DNA of 64,000 nucleotides, from NCBI RefSeq assembly GCF_001552075.1, contig NZ_BCQM01000007.1, positions 62,001-126,000 on the forward strand. Direction: 5' to 3'. Below are positions 52,204 to 61,490 of the stretch, one piece after another (the stretch's first letter is position 1; every line of letters begins with the position of its first letter). The stretch is from Arthrobacter luteolus NBRC 107841 (GTDB taxonomy: Bacteria > Actinomycetota > Actinomycetes > Actinomycetales > Micrococcaceae). A model generated the notes under the pieces. It had not been told where the DNA came from, searched no databases, and saw only the letters and a list, made by a program, of their open reading frames with translations. A program made the translations under genes and the position numbers.

Positions 52204-52557
52204 CTAGGCGTCTGTACCGATACGGCGGGCGGTCCTCGCGCGCTGGCGTGTAGTACGTAGTCTACGCAGCCGTTTTACCAGCATGGGATCGTGGGCGAGT
52301 GCTGCCTCGGTATCGATCAGTGCGTTGAGGATCTGGTAATAGCTGGTCGCAGACAGTCCGAACAGGTCCCGGATGGCCTGTTCCTTGGCGCCGGCATACT
52401 TCCACCAGGACCGCTCCAGGGAGAGCATCTGCTGCTCGCGTTCGCTCAGGGGACTGTCGGGATCGACGGCACCGTCCAGCGTAAATTCCCCGGTGTCGGC
52501 TGATCCTGCCACTGCGTTGTCCCCGTTTCCCGTTCCGTTCCCTGGGCACGGCCGCAT
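52204..52557 (-). CDS. DUF3263 protein (helix-turn-helix-like)
   Basis: This 117-residue protein contains the DUF3263 core LSEREQQMLSLERSWWKYAG, then KEQAIRDLFGLSATSYYQIL, which looks like a helix-turn-helix. The C-terminus is Arg-rich. The family is found across Actinobacteria, often next to LytR_C genes, and is probably regulatory. The ATG at 52555-52557 with AGGA nine bases upstream is preferred over the longer frame, whose extra residues look noncoding. Confidence 0.88.
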   Translation of the reverse strand: MRPCPGNGTGNGDNAVAGSADTGEFTLDGAVDPDSPLSEREQQMLSLERSWWKYAGAKEQAIRDLFGLSATSYYQILNALIDTEAALAHDPMLVKRLRRLRTTRQRARTARRIGTDA

Positions 52558-52681
52558 GGCGCGGGGTCCTGGGAAAAGAGTCTGCTTCCTGCAGCAATCG
52601 TAAACCGGAATAACAGTGTTGTCATTTAGCTGACTCCGGCACCGGCTGGGATCTTTTCCATGAATAGCCAAGACTGGGAGG

Positions 52682-53497
52682 GTGATCAGCAGCGATGAAC
52701 CGGCCCTTTTTTCCTACGATCCCCAGTCCGCTGGCCGCCGTGGGGAGCCCGGACCGGACCGGACAGGCTCCGCGGAGACAGCCATCCCGTTCACCAGCGG
52801 CACACCGCTGACTGATGTGATGGCCGAGGATTGGGCCCGGGCGCTGGAGCCTGAGGCGTCCCGGCTGTATGCCCTCGGCGGCACATTGGAACAGCAGCGC
52901 CTCGCGGGAGCCCACATCCTGCCCGCCCCGGGCAACATCCTGCGTGCCTTCCAACGCCCGATGGCCGAGGTCAGGGTCCTGATCACCGGCCAGGACCCGT
53001 ACCCCACCCCAGGGCACGCCGTCGGCCTCTCCTTCTCCGTCGATCCCGGGGTGCGGCCGCTGCCGCGCTCCCTGGCGAACATCTACAAGGAGCTCGCCGC
53101 AGATCTGGGCATCCCTCCTGCACCGCACGGAGACCTCAGCGCCTGGACGGACCAGGGTGTGCTGCTGCTCAACCGGGCCCTGACGGTGGAGGCCGGTGCG
53201 GCCAACTCGCACCGGGGGCTCGGCTGGGAAGCCATCACCGACCTCGCAGTGCGCGCGCTTGCTGCCCGGCGCCGGCCGGACGGCACCCGTCTTCCCCTGG
53301 TTGCCATCCTGTGGGGCCGCCAGGCACAGGCCCTGACTCCACTGCTAGAGGGTGTCCCGCGGATTGAATCGGCTCACCCGAGCCCCCTTTCGGCATCCCG
53401 GGGATTCTTCGGCTCCCGGCCCTTCAGCCGCGCAAACGAGATGTTACTGGCCCAGGGTGCAGCCCCGGTGGACTGGCGGCTGCCCGGGGTACGGTAG
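52682..53497 (+). CDS. ung: Uracil-DNA glycosylase
   Basis: Ung removes uracil from DNA in base-excision repair. The ~271-residue protein has the catalytic water-activating loop [15 protein letters not shown] (Asp105), the [10 protein letters not shown] uracil-pocket strand, LWGRQAQ and the DNA-intercalating [11 protein letters not shown]. The GTG at 52682 directly abuts GGGAGG, too close for a normal ribosome site, and the first ~40 residues are poorly conserved. No better in-frame start exists before GTG-ATG at 52814-52819, which would remove only variable sequence. Confidence 0.95.
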   Translation: MISSDEPALFSYDPQSAGRRGEPGPDRTGSAETAIPFTSGTPLTDVMAEDWARALEPEASRLYALGGTLEQQRLAGAHILPAPGNILRAFQRPMAEVRVLITGQDPYPTPGHAVGLSFSVDPGVRPLPRSLANIYKELAADLGIPPAPHGDLSAWTDQGVLLLNRALTVEAGAANSHRGLGWEAITDLAVRALAARRRPDGTRLPLVAILWGRQAQALTPLLEGVPRIESAHPSPLSASRGFFGSRPFSRANEMLLAQGAAPVDWRLPGVR

Positions 53498-53526
53498 AGG
53501 CAAACCCACCAAGGAGAACACCCGCT

Positions 53527-54369
53527 ATGCCTGATGTCCCTGCCACCCGTGTCGAGGCCCCGGCGAGGCGTCCGCGCCCGGTCCACACCATGGAGGTGCT
53601 GCGCCGTGAGCAGCTTTCCCCGCACATGGTGCGCATCGTGGCCGGCGGAGACGGCTTCGATTCCTTCGTACCGAACGGACGCACCGACGCCTACTGCAAA
53701 ATCTGGTTCGGGCCGGATGGCCGTCCGCTCGACGGCTCCCTGAGCCTGGAAGCCCTCCGGGAGCAGACCGACCGCGAAAACTGGCCGGTCTCCCGGACCT
53801 ACACCGTGCGCTGGGTCGATACCGTGAACCGCGAACTGGCGATGGATTTTGTGGTGCACGGCGCCGAGGGCATCGCCGGTCCGTGGGCTGAATCAGCCCA
53901 GCCCGGAGACCTGCTCACCTTTGGCGGCCCCGGCGGCGCCTTCTCCCCCGATCCCGACGCCGACTGGTACCTCTTCGCCGCCGACGAGTCAGCCCTGCCC
54001 GCCACGGCAGCAGCCCTTGAAGCGCTGGATGCCGACGCGGCCGGGCACGCGCTGATCGAGGTGGGCGGTCCTGCCGATGAGCTGCCGCTGACGGCCCCGT
54101 CCGGCGTAAGTGTTACGTGGGTGCACCGGGGCGAAGCCGCACACGGCACACCGCTCGCGGACGCCGTCGACGCTTTGGCCTGGCGTGCCGGCAGGGTTCA
54201 GGTCTTCGCACACGGTGAGCGTGAGTCGATGAAGGTCCTGCGGGAAATATTCTTCACCCGGCATGGACTCGAACGCAGCCAGGTATCCCTGTCCGGTTAC
54301 TGGGCGGCGGGACGAACCGAGGACGCTTTCCAGGCCGAGAAGAAGACCCCGGCCGGAAAGGTCCTGTAG
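53527..54369 (+). CDS. Siderophore-interacting protein (ferric-siderophore reductase, ViuB/SIP type)
   Basis: This 280-residue flavoprotein releases iron from imported siderophores by reduction. It has the FAD-binding signature SRTYTVRWVD, GGPGGAFSP and the C-terminal LSGYWAAGRTEDAFQAEKK typical of the SIP family. GGAG lies ten bases before the ATG at 53527. It follows ung by 29 bases on the same strand. Confidence 0.95.
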   Translation: MPDVPATRVEAPARRPRPVHTMEVLRREQLSPHMVRIVAGGDGFDSFVPNGRTDAYCKIWFGPDGRPLDGSLSLEALREQTDRENWPVSRTYTVRWVDTVNRELAMDFVVHGAEGIAGPWAESAQPGDLLTFGGPGGAFSPDPDADWYLFAADESALPATAAALEALDADAAGHALIEVGGPADELPLTAPSGVSVTWVHRGEAAHGTPLADAVDALAWRAGRVQVFAHGERESMKVLREIFFTRHGLERSQVSLSGYWAAGRTEDAFQAEKKTPAGKVL

Positions 54370-54400
54370 CGCCGGACCCACGTCCGCGCTGGACCGGCGG

Positions 54401-54420
54401 CCCGGGACGCAGGTCCCGGG
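54401..54420. terminator. Bidirectional terminator between the SIP gene and the ThrE-like gene
   Basis: CCCGGGAC (54401-54408) pairs perfectly with GTCCCGGG (54413-54420) around a GCAG tetraloop, directly at the stop of the minus-strand gene and 32 bases after the SIP stop. Confidence 0.85.
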
Positions 54421-56238
54421 TCAGCGGCGGCGGTTGCGCCTGTCGTTTCCGTTCAGGTTCCGGGTCAGGGGACGGGCCAGATTGTCGCCGAAGACCACCC
54501 CTCCCGCGATCGCCAGGATCACGGTCAGCGCGTTGAAGAGACCTATCACGCCGGCCGACACATCCTCCAGGCCGATGCTCAAGCCGTACATGGAACGGAA
54601 AATGCTCAGCCCGGGGAAGAGGAAGAGAACCGCGGGCACCGCGATCACCAGCTGCGGGGCACCCATTCGCAGTGCCACGATGCGCGCGGCCATGCCGATC
54701 ACGATGGCAGCAATCGCCGGGGTCAGCCTGGGCCCCACACCGACGGCTTCGGAGAGACTCCCCACCAGGAACCCGCCCAGGCCAATCAGCACCGTGGGCA
54801 GCACGAGGTTCACCGGGGACTGCTCCGTGACGCTGATCGTGGCCAGGGCCACGGCCAGCAGCAGCACCGTCACCGCGAAGGGGTACGGCGATGATGCAAC
54901 TTCTGTGACTTCCAGGCGGGGCATACCCATCAACGCCCCCACCACCAGGGCGACGGCGATTCCCGCGACGATGGCGCCGAAGGTCAGGAAAGCGGACAGG
55001 AAACGCCCGGCTGCCGTGACCGGGAACCCGTTGATCGCATCCTGCACCGCCGACACGAGACGGCCGGTCGGCAGCAGCAGCAGGATACCGCCGGCCACCA
55101 CAATTCCCGGCGCGATATCCAGCTCCAGGGAATCGGTGGCGTCCAGCGCCCAGAACAGCATGGCCAGGGCCGTGACCAGGAATCCGCTGGCAGCCGTGGT
55201 GAAGAAGTCCGGCACGCGCCAGCGGCCCAGCAGCCGCTGCAGCAGACTGACCAGGATGGTGCTGAAGAATGCCACGGCGGAGCCCAGCGGCCCGCTGCCG
55301 ATGAAGGCCACAATGGCCGCGGCGAACAGTCCGGCGGAGAACGTTACCGCCCACCGCGGGAAGGGTTTGGGCTGGTGAACTATGGTGTTCAGCTGCTGCG
55401 CGGCTTCGGCGCGGGACACGTTGCCGTCCACAATGTCAGTGACCAGTCGGTGGACCAGGGCGAGTCCGGCGTAGTTGTTCGTCCAGGAGCGCACAACCCG
55501 CATCACCGTGATGGGGGTCTGGTCCTTGGGCGAGTAGTTAAGCAGGACGGACTGGTTGGTGATGTCCACCTCGATGTTGTCCAGGCCGTAGGCGGCGGTG
55601 ACAGCAATCATCGCTGTCTCCACCTCAAGGGCACCCGCACCGTAGCGGAACATCGTTTCCGCCATGCTCAGTGCCAGGTCCAGTGTCTTCCGGGCGCTGG
55701 CATCCGGCCCGCCCGAACGCACCCGCGGGTTCGCGTAGGGGCTGCCGGCCAGGCGTTCGACGATCGACATGGCCTGGGTCGGAGGAGTCTCACCCTGGAC
55801 CAGCCGGCGCAGCATCCTGCGCGCTGCGGCCGAGGAGGAGTCAGCGCGCTGCGCTGCGCTCTGGCTGTGCTGGCGCGGAGTGGTTTTGCGGGCACGCGGT
55901 TTGCCGGGCCGGGCCGGAGCTCCGGGCCGCGGACCGGCGGGTGCCCCGGCAGCCTGCGAGAGGGCGGACTTCCGCGCAGCAGCCTTCGCCAGCCGGGGAA
56001 CTGAGGTGGTGGCCGGCGGCGGCTTGGGTTTGGTGCTCCGGAGCCCGCCTGTCCCCGGCATGGAAAGCGGAGCGGTTTCCTCCGGCCGTTCCCGGCGGAC
56101 GCCCGGCGCAGTCCCGGGCCGGCGCCCGGGCTCCTTGCCGGTGCGTTCCGGGACCTTGATGACCGGAATCAGGCCCGCCACAGGCTCCGGGTTGGAGGCA
56201 GGCTTGCGGCGGTCGTCGTCGTTATCCACGGTGTCCAC
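54421..56238 (-). CDS. ThrE-type threonine/serine exporter family protein
   Basis: This 605-residue protein joins a long Pro/Lys/Arg-rich cytoplasmic N-terminus (~150 residues) to a ThrE domain (DUF1212: LDLALSMAETMFRYGAGALEVE to about residue 300) and about ten TM segments that include the DUF3815 half. ThrE of Corynebacterium exports L-threonine and L-serine by proton exchange. The start is GTG at 56236-56238 with AAGGGA seven bases upstream. It ends 26 bases from the Fem gene, which reads toward it on the same strand, so the two probably form an operon. Confidence 0.9.
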   Translation of the reverse strand: MDTVDNDDDRRKPASNPEPVAGLIPVIKVPERTGKEPGRRPGTAPGVRRERPEETAPLSMPGTGGLRSTKPKPPPATTSVPRLAKAAARKSALSQAAGAPAGPRPGAPARPGKPRARKTTPRQHSQSAAQRADSSSAAARRMLRRLVQGETPPTQAMSIVERLAGSPYANPRVRSGGPDASARKTLDLALSMAETMFRYGAGALEVETAMIAVTAAYGLDNIEVDITNQSVLLNYSPKDQTPITVMRVVRSWTNNYAGLALVHRLVTDIVDGNVSRAEAAQQLNTIVHQPKPFPRWAVTFSAGLFAAAIVAFIGSGPLGSAVAFFSTILVSLLQRLLGRWRVPDFFTTAASGFLVTALAMLFWALDATDSLELDIAPGIVVAGGILLLLPTGRLVSAVQDAINGFPVTAAGRFLSAFLTFGAIVAGIAVALVVGALMGMPRLEVTEVASSPYPFAVTVLLLAVALATISVTEQSPVNLVLPTVLIGLGGFLVGSLSEAVGVGPRLTPAIAAIVIGMAARIVALRMGAPQLVIAVPAVLFLFPGLSIFRSMYGLSIGLEDVSAGVIGLFNALTVILAIAGGVVFGDNLARPLTRNLNGNDRRNRRR

Positions 56239-56264
56239 CCCAAGGGTCCCTTCGTGCGTGCGGT

Positions 56265-57338
56265 TTAGTAGAACGGCTGGTGGTGACGGCGCCAGTAGAC
56301 CTGGCGCGTCACACGCTCGCCAATGGTGTTCCAGATCCGGTATCGGAGCGGATCCAGGACCAGGTCATAACACCCGGCGAAGTCGGTGACGGTTTTGGAG
56401 AAACTGGTCTTGAACAGGCCCAGGCCGTGGTGGGGATGTTCCTTGTTCTTCAATTCACTGCTCGGCGGAGTCCCGCAGAAATCGTATTCCTCGATCCCGA
56501 AGTCCTCCTTGAGCTCGGTCAGCGCGGTCCACTGCACCAGATGGGAGTCTCCGTACTGCTTGCGCCGGGGTTTGGATCCGCCGTCCTTGTAGGTGCCCTT
56601 TTTCCCGTAGGCAATCACGAAGGCACCGACGCTCGGCTCACCGTCTTCGAAGGCGAAGTAGAAGCGGCCCTGGCCCGCAGCCACGAAGTTGGACCAGAAG
56701 CGGCGGTAATACTCATAGGAGCGCATCCGCGCGGAGGACCGGTCCTCGATGTGGCTCATGAGTTTGTACATCGCCTGCATGTTTTCCTCGGTGGGCTCCA
56801 CCCGGCGCACATCGGCACCTTCACGGATGGCACGGCGGACGGCATTGCGCGCGCGGGAGGAGATGTTCTTGAGGATCTGTTCCGTGTCCGGAGTGGTGTC
56901 CAGCAGGGCGGTGGAATCGTTGGGCTGGAGGTTGAAGGTCTTGACCAGGCCCGCACCGGTGAACAGCTTCTGCACGTCCTCGCCGTCCACCACATCGGGC
57001 TCCACCTTGAGGGCAAAGACCCTGCGTCCGGTCTGCTTGATGAAGCTGGCCACTGCCTCGGCCATGGCCGGCACGTCCTCAGCCGCGGCGGCGTCGGGCC
57101 CCTTAATCAGGTACCAGAGGCTGCCCAGGACGGGAACCTTCTTTTCGATCGCCAGATTGTAGGAGGTGTAGTCCGCGCACGTGATGACCAAATAAACTGG
57201 ATTCCAGCCGTGGTGCGATTTAACCTCGGCGTAGGCTGCGGATTGCAGGACGTTGCCGCCGTTGGGATTCGCCTGTACGTGGCTGTCCCAGTCCGCTATC
57301 TCCTCGGCAGTGGCCAGGCGTGCACTAAAGTCTCGCAA
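56265..57338 (-). CDS. Fem-type peptidyltransferase (lipid II bridge formation)
   Basis: This 357-residue protein has the double GNAT fold of FemABX enzymes, which use aminoacyl-tRNA to add bridge amino acids to lipid II. Signatures are NGGNVLQSAAYAEVKSHHGW, the central SRARNAVRRAIREG, and YDFCGTPPSSE with HPHHGLGLFKTSF near the end. Start is TTG at 57336-57338 close to GAGGA. The operon partner exports serine/threonine-type amino acids, but bridge amino-acid identity cannot be predicted. The 247 bases upstream (57339-57585) contain divergent promoters and nothing else clear. Confidence 0.93.
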   Translation of the reverse strand: MRDFSARLATAEEIADWDSHVQANPNGGNVLQSAAYAEVKSHHGWNPVYLVITCADYTSYNLAIEKKVPVLGSLWYLIKGPDAAAAEDVPAMAEAVASFIKQTGRRVFALKVEPDVVDGEDVQKLFTGAGLVKTFNLQPNDSTALLDTTPDTEQILKNISSRARNAVRRAIREGADVRRVEPTEENMQAMYKLMSHIEDRSSARMRSYEYYRRFWSNFVAAGQGRFYFAFEDGEPSVGAFVIAYGKKGTYKDGGSKPRRKQYGDSHLVQWTALTELKEDFGIEEYDFCGTPPSSELKNKEHPHHGLGLFKTSFSKTVTDFAGCYDLVLDPLRYRIWNTIGERVTRQVYWRRHHQPFY

Positions 57339-57585
57339 AGTTCCTCAACTAGTCCTCGGTTGGTGGATCAATCCTTTTGCCCCCGCACGGAGCTCCGGCT
57401 CCGGGCCGTTTCCCAGTCTATCCGCAGGCCGCCCGGCACCAGTACGGCAGGCTGCGGCGGGTCCGGCGCCGCCCGGCCGCCCGCAGGCGCGGTCCGGAGA
57501 GCTGCCACCGGGAATAGGTCAGGCGCCGCAAGGGTTGTCCGCAATAATAGATGCATAAGCATACGACGACGGGTTGGTGGAGTGA

Positions 57586-58629
57586 GTGGCACAGCACATT
57601 GAACTTGGACTGGATACTTTCGGGGACGTGACCTTCGACGCCGCCGGGGACAAGCTTCCCATGGCGCAGGTAATCCGCAACGTGGTGGCGGAGGCCGTCC
57701 TGGCCGATTCGGTGGGAATCGATTTCATCGGAATCGGTGAGCACCACCGTGACGATTTCGCCGTCTCCTCACCGGAAACGGTGCTGGCGGCGATCGCAGG
57801 GCAGACCAGCCGGATCCGGCTGGGTTCCGCCGTTACGGTGCTCTCCTCCGATGATCCGATTCGGGTCTTTGAGCGGTTCGCGACCGTGGATGCGGTGTCG
57901 AACGGCCGGGCCGAGGTCATCCTCGGCCGCGGGTCCTTCACGGAATCCTTCCCCCTGTTCGGCTTCGAGCTGGCGGACTATGAGGTCCTGTTTGAGGAGA
58001 AACTGGAACTCTTCACCCGGCTGCTCCGCGAGGAACCGGTGACCTGGCAGGGTTCCACCCGTCCCCCGCTGGAAAACCAGCTGGTCTACCCGCCCACCGA
58101 GGGCGGTTCCATCCCGGCCTGGATCGCCGTCGGCGGCACACCCCAGTCAGTCGTGCGGGCCGCGCATTACGGGCTGCCCCTGATGCTGGCCATCATCGGC
58201 GGGGAACCGGCGCGCTTCACGCCGTTTGTGTCGCTCTACAAGCGGGCGCTGAAGGAGTTCGGCAAGCCCGCGCTGCCTATCGGTGCGCACTCCCCCGGCT
58301 ACATCGCCGAGACGGATGAGCAGGCGCTGGAAGAAGCCTGGCCACACTACGAACGGATGCAGAACCGGATCGGCCGCGAGCGCGGCTGGCCGCCGGCAAC
58401 GCGCCGGGACTATGAGGCCATGGCAGGCCCCGGCGGAGCCCTGTTCATCGGGTCCCCGGAAACCGTGGCGGCCAAGATCGTGCGCACGGCCCGGACCTTG
58501 GAACTGTCCCGGTTCGATCTCAAGTACAGCCTGGGCACCCTGCCGCACGAGAAGCTGATGACGGCCATCGAGCTGTACGGCACCGAAGTCGCTCCGAGGG
58601 TCCGCGAAGCCCTGGCAGCGGAGGCCTAG
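57586..58629 (+). CDS. LLM-class flavin-dependent oxidoreductase
   Basis: This 347-residue TIM-barrel enzyme belongs to the luciferase-like monooxygenase superfamily. The start ELGLDTFGDVTFDAAGD, GIDFIGIGEHHRDDFAVSSP and VSNGRAEVILGRGSFTES fit the CE1758-type subgroup that uses FMN or F420. The substrate is unknown. The GTG at 57586 follows GGTGGAG. Its TAG stop shares CTAG with the stop of the convergent MFS gene. The C-terminal ~50 residues end DLKYSLGTLPHEKL, typical for this subgroup. Confidence 0.93.
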   Translation: MAQHIELGLDTFGDVTFDAAGDKLPMAQVIRNVVAEAVLADSVGIDFIGIGEHHRDDFAVSSPETVLAAIAGQTSRIRLGSAVTVLSSDDPIRVFERFATVDAVSNGRAEVILGRGSFTESFPLFGFELADYEVLFEEKLELFTRLLREEPVTWQGSTRPPLENQLVYPPTEGGSIPAWIAVGGTPQSVVRAAHYGLPLMLAIIGGEPARFTPFVSLYKRALKEFGKPALPIGAHSPGYIAETDEQALEEAWPHYERMQNRIGRERGWPPATRRDYEAMAGPGGALFIGSPETVAAKIVRTARTLELSRFDLKYSLGTLPHEKLMTAIELYGTEVAPRVREALAAEA

Positions 58630-60191
58630 GCCGAGGCAGGGAGGAACCACCGGGTGCGTGGTTCCTCCACTGCCATCGAGGCAGCCCGGTCAATGTTCGC
58701 CCGGTCCTCACCGGTAAGCCGGTCATGCTCCTGCCGCATGTACTCCCGCCAGGTGGGCACGTCGTAAATCTCCCGGAACTCCCTGGCATCGGTTACGGAA
58801 TGCACCAGCTCCCACACGCTCGCTCCGGTCCGCATCCGGGAAAGCCGGACTTCGTGCATGGCTTCCAGGAAGTCCGGCACGGCGTCCGGCTCGAGTTCGT
58901 AGGCCACCAGGACAGTCACCGGTCCCTCGTTTGGCTTGGGCTCGGTTTCCACTTCCAGCCCCAGGTCCGGCTCCGGGACGCTGCGGTCCAGCTTCCCGGT
59001 GCGCGGCAGCAGGGGAAGCACCAGGACACTCAGGCCCACCAGCACCAGCACGACGCCGGAGGCTGCCAGCACGGGAGCGTAACCATAGGCGGTGGCCAGG
59101 GATCCCCACAGCAGTGAACCCAGCGCCTGTGTCCCGGTGAGCACCATCAGGTAAACGGACAGGCCGCGTGCCCTGACCCACTCGGGCAGGGTCAGCTGCA
59201 TGGCGCTGTTCAGCGTGGAGAACGTGTTAATCCACGCGGCACCGGACAAGACCAGCAGAATAGCCAGCGGCAGAACCGGCAGGAAGCCGGCTGCAAAAAC
59301 ACCTGCGGCGAAAACACCTGCGGAAAGCCCCAGCAGGGCATTGTCATGCAGGAGTTTCCGGGTCCGGGAGAGGAACACCACGCCGAGGATCGCACCGGCT
59401 CCCAGTGCGGCCAGCAGCAGTCCGTATCCGCTGGAGCCCAGCTGCAGGTGGCCATTGACCGCCACCGGGAGCAGCGCATACAGGGCGCTGGCGGGGACCA
59501 TGAACAGCACGCAGCGCAGCAGGATCCGCCGGATCCGCGGTGCTGCCCGGATGTATCGGATGCCTGCCGCGAGCGCTTCTTTGATCTGCTCGCGGTCTTC
59601 CGGGTCATCCGGAGCGTTGCGCCAGATGAACACCGCGAGCGCTGTGCCCAGGAAGGACACCGCGTTGATCCCGAAGACGAACGCCGGTCCGGCCAGGGAA
59701 ACCAGCAGCCCGCCGACCGCGGGGCCTATGGCGCGGGCGGCGTTGGCCGCCACTGAGCCCAGCGCAGTTGCTGACCGGATCTGCGTCCGCGGCACCAGTG
59801 CCGGGGTGACGGCCTGCCATGCCGGTGCGCTTAGTGCCACGCCGCATCCGATCAGGAAGGTATAAAGCAGCAGGGCGTCCGGCGTCAGGAGTCCAAGGGC
59901 CGCAATCACGGTCAGGAGGATCCCGGCCCCGGCCGCGAACAGGTTGCTCCCTAAAATCAGCCGGCGGCGGTTGAACGCATCTGCCAGGACACCGGCGATC
60001 AATCCCAGCAGCAGGGTCGGCGCCAGCGACGCCGTCTGCACCAGGGAGACCAGGGCCGGGTTGGCCCCCGTTTCCACCAGGTACCACTGTGCCCCGACCG
60101 TCTGCATCCAGGCGCCGATGTTGGACCCGAGCTGGGCCAGCCAGAGGATGAAGAACATCCGGTTCCGCAGGGGCGCCCAAGGAGATTCCAT
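58626..60191 (-). CDS. MFS_3 transporter fused to a monooxygenase-like (ABM) domain
   Basis: The first ~410 of 521 residues are a 12-TM exporter of the MFS_3 group (MFFILWLAQLGSNIGAWMQ, then LIAGVLADAFNRRRLIL). The last ~105 residues are soluble and resemble an antibiotic-biosynthesis-monooxygenase/DUF fold (TVLVAYELEPDAVPDFLEAM, later EIYDVPTWREYMRQEHDRLT). This fusion is known among MFS_3 proteins. The combined function is unknown; it may export a small molecule that it also modifies or senses. GGAGGG lies five bases before the ATG at 60189-60191. Confidence 0.9.
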   Translation of the reverse strand: MESPWAPLRNRMFFILWLAQLGSNIGAWMQTVGAQWYLVETGANPALVSLVQTASLAPTLLLGLIAGVLADAFNRRRLILGSNLFAAGAGILLTVIAALGLLTPDALLLYTFLIGCGVALSAPAWQAVTPALVPRTQIRSATALGSVAANAARAIGPAVGGLLVSLAGPAFVFGINAVSFLGTALAVFIWRNAPDDPEDREQIKEALAAGIRYIRAAPRIRRILLRCVLFMVPASALYALLPVAVNGHLQLGSSGYGLLLAALGAGAILGVVFLSRTRKLLHDNALLGLSAGVFAAGVFAAGFLPVLPLAILLVLSGAAWINTFSTLNSAMQLTLPEWVRARGLSVYLMVLTGTQALGSLLWGSLATAYGYAPVLAASGVVLVLVGLSVLVLPLLPRTGKLDRSVPEPDLGLEVETEPKPNEGPVTVLVAYELEPDAVPDFLEAMHEVRLSRMRTGASVWELVHSVTDAREFREIYDVPTWREYMRQEHDRLTGEDRANIDRAASMAVEEPRTRWFLPASA

Positions 60192-60325
60192 TGGATCCCT
60201 CCGTCAGCGGCTGCGCTCCGCTGCCCGGTCGTTGCCGGAAGAACCAGCACCCGCTTCCTGAAGGTTAAGTCCGTCCAGCCCGCGGCGTCCAGAGCCTGCG
60301 CGCCTCCCGGCCGGGACCCGGTGAT

Positions 60326-61294
60326 TCAGGGGACGTCCGGAAAGTCCTTCCAGAGGCGGCGGAACTGCTTTTCCGCGGCGTCCGCCCGGTGTTCCTCGAT
60401 GGCGTGCAGCCGGCCGTAGGTGAATCCGGTCTCTCCGGCACCGGCGGCGCTGCCCAGACGGCGCAGCAGCGCGCGGGCCACCACGCTGTCCTGGTGCTCG
60501 CCAAGCACTTTCTGCAGCCCTTCGGCTGCATCCACCATTGACTCCGCCGCTTGTCCGCCGGCAGGTCTCCAGATCTCAGCGGCATACCGCAGCCGCTTCG
60601 CGTCTTTCCGTGCTTCATGGAGAATCTCCGCACGCGCTTCCCGGTCCTCCTCCCGCCGGGCGAGGCGGACCCGTGAGCGCAGGCGTGCACGATCCTTCCG
60701 GATCATTCTGCTGGCGGCGGAGCGGTCCTGGCCCGCTCCTTCGGCCGTCCAGGCCGGCTCCGCGACGAGGGCCTTGAGCCCTTCCACCGCCCGGTGGTAG
60801 CGCTCACCTGCCAGCTCTTCGCTGATAATGCGCAGCGCTGCGTTGTAGTCAGCCAGCAGTTCTTCATCGATCCGGGCCGAAACGGAGCCCAGGACCAGCT
60901 CCGGCGGTTGGGAAGCCACCAGGTCCTGCAGCCTGTGCCGCATGACCTGGGCGTCGCGGGCGGCTCCCAGCACCTGTGCCAGCCACTTGAGTTCAGCGCG
61001 AAGGAACCGGGCCGGCTCGGGGGAAAGAAGCTTGCGGTAGCTGGCCAGGGCTGAGCGCAGCCGGCGGGTGCTCACCCGCATTTTGTGGATTGCGTCAGTT
61101 TCCCCGGCCTGGACCCGTTCCTGTTCCCTGAGCAGTTCTCCCAGCTGTTCCTGCAGGTAGTCCAGCAGCAGCTCCCGGGCCGGAACCTCTGCGGCTGGAC
61201 GGATTCCCGGGCCGCCCTGCACGGGGACATCAGCGGCAGGCACTGGATCGTCCCGCCACTGCGCACGCGCGGCGGAAAGGTCTGGGGAAGCCAT
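60326..61294 (-). CDS. CHAD-domain protein
   Basis: This 322-residue helical protein has the CHAD pattern of conserved histidines and basic residues: DAIHKMRVSTRRLRSAL, then GAARDAQVMRHRL, and ILHEARKDAKRLRYAAE in the second half. CHAD domains bind inorganic polyphosphate. There is no CYTH domain fused or next to it, and no polyphosphate kinase in the window. The ATG at 61292-61294 is used. The 134 bases between this gene and the MFS gene hold no further feature. Confidence 0.93.
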   Translation of the reverse strand: MASPDLSAARAQWRDDPVPAADVPVQGGPGIRPAAEVPARELLLDYLQEQLGELLREQERVQAGETDAIHKMRVSTRRLRSALASYRKLLSPEPARFLRAELKWLAQVLGAARDAQVMRHRLQDLVASQPPELVLGSVSARIDEELLADYNAALRIISEELAGERYHRAVEGLKALVAEPAWTAEGAGQDRSAASRMIRKDRARLRSRVRLARREEDREARAEILHEARKDAKRLRYAAEIWRPAGGQAAESMVDAAEGLQKVLGEHQDSVVARALLRRLGSAAGAGETGFTYGRLHAIEEHRADAAEKQFRRLWKDFPDVP

Positions 61295-61490
61295 GGCTCA
61301 GTATAGGTCGGTGGGCTGCCCGGCTGGCAGCCCCCCGCGGTACAGACCAGCTCAGACCGGCTCCCATCAGCCCGGTGCAGGCGCATCCCGCCGCCAACCC
61401 TGTACCCTGCGGGGCCGTCCCCGTAGCATCGGCAGTACCGATGCAGGCGCCGGTGCACCTGCTGTCCAAGGCTTCCTGGAGGCAAGGTCC

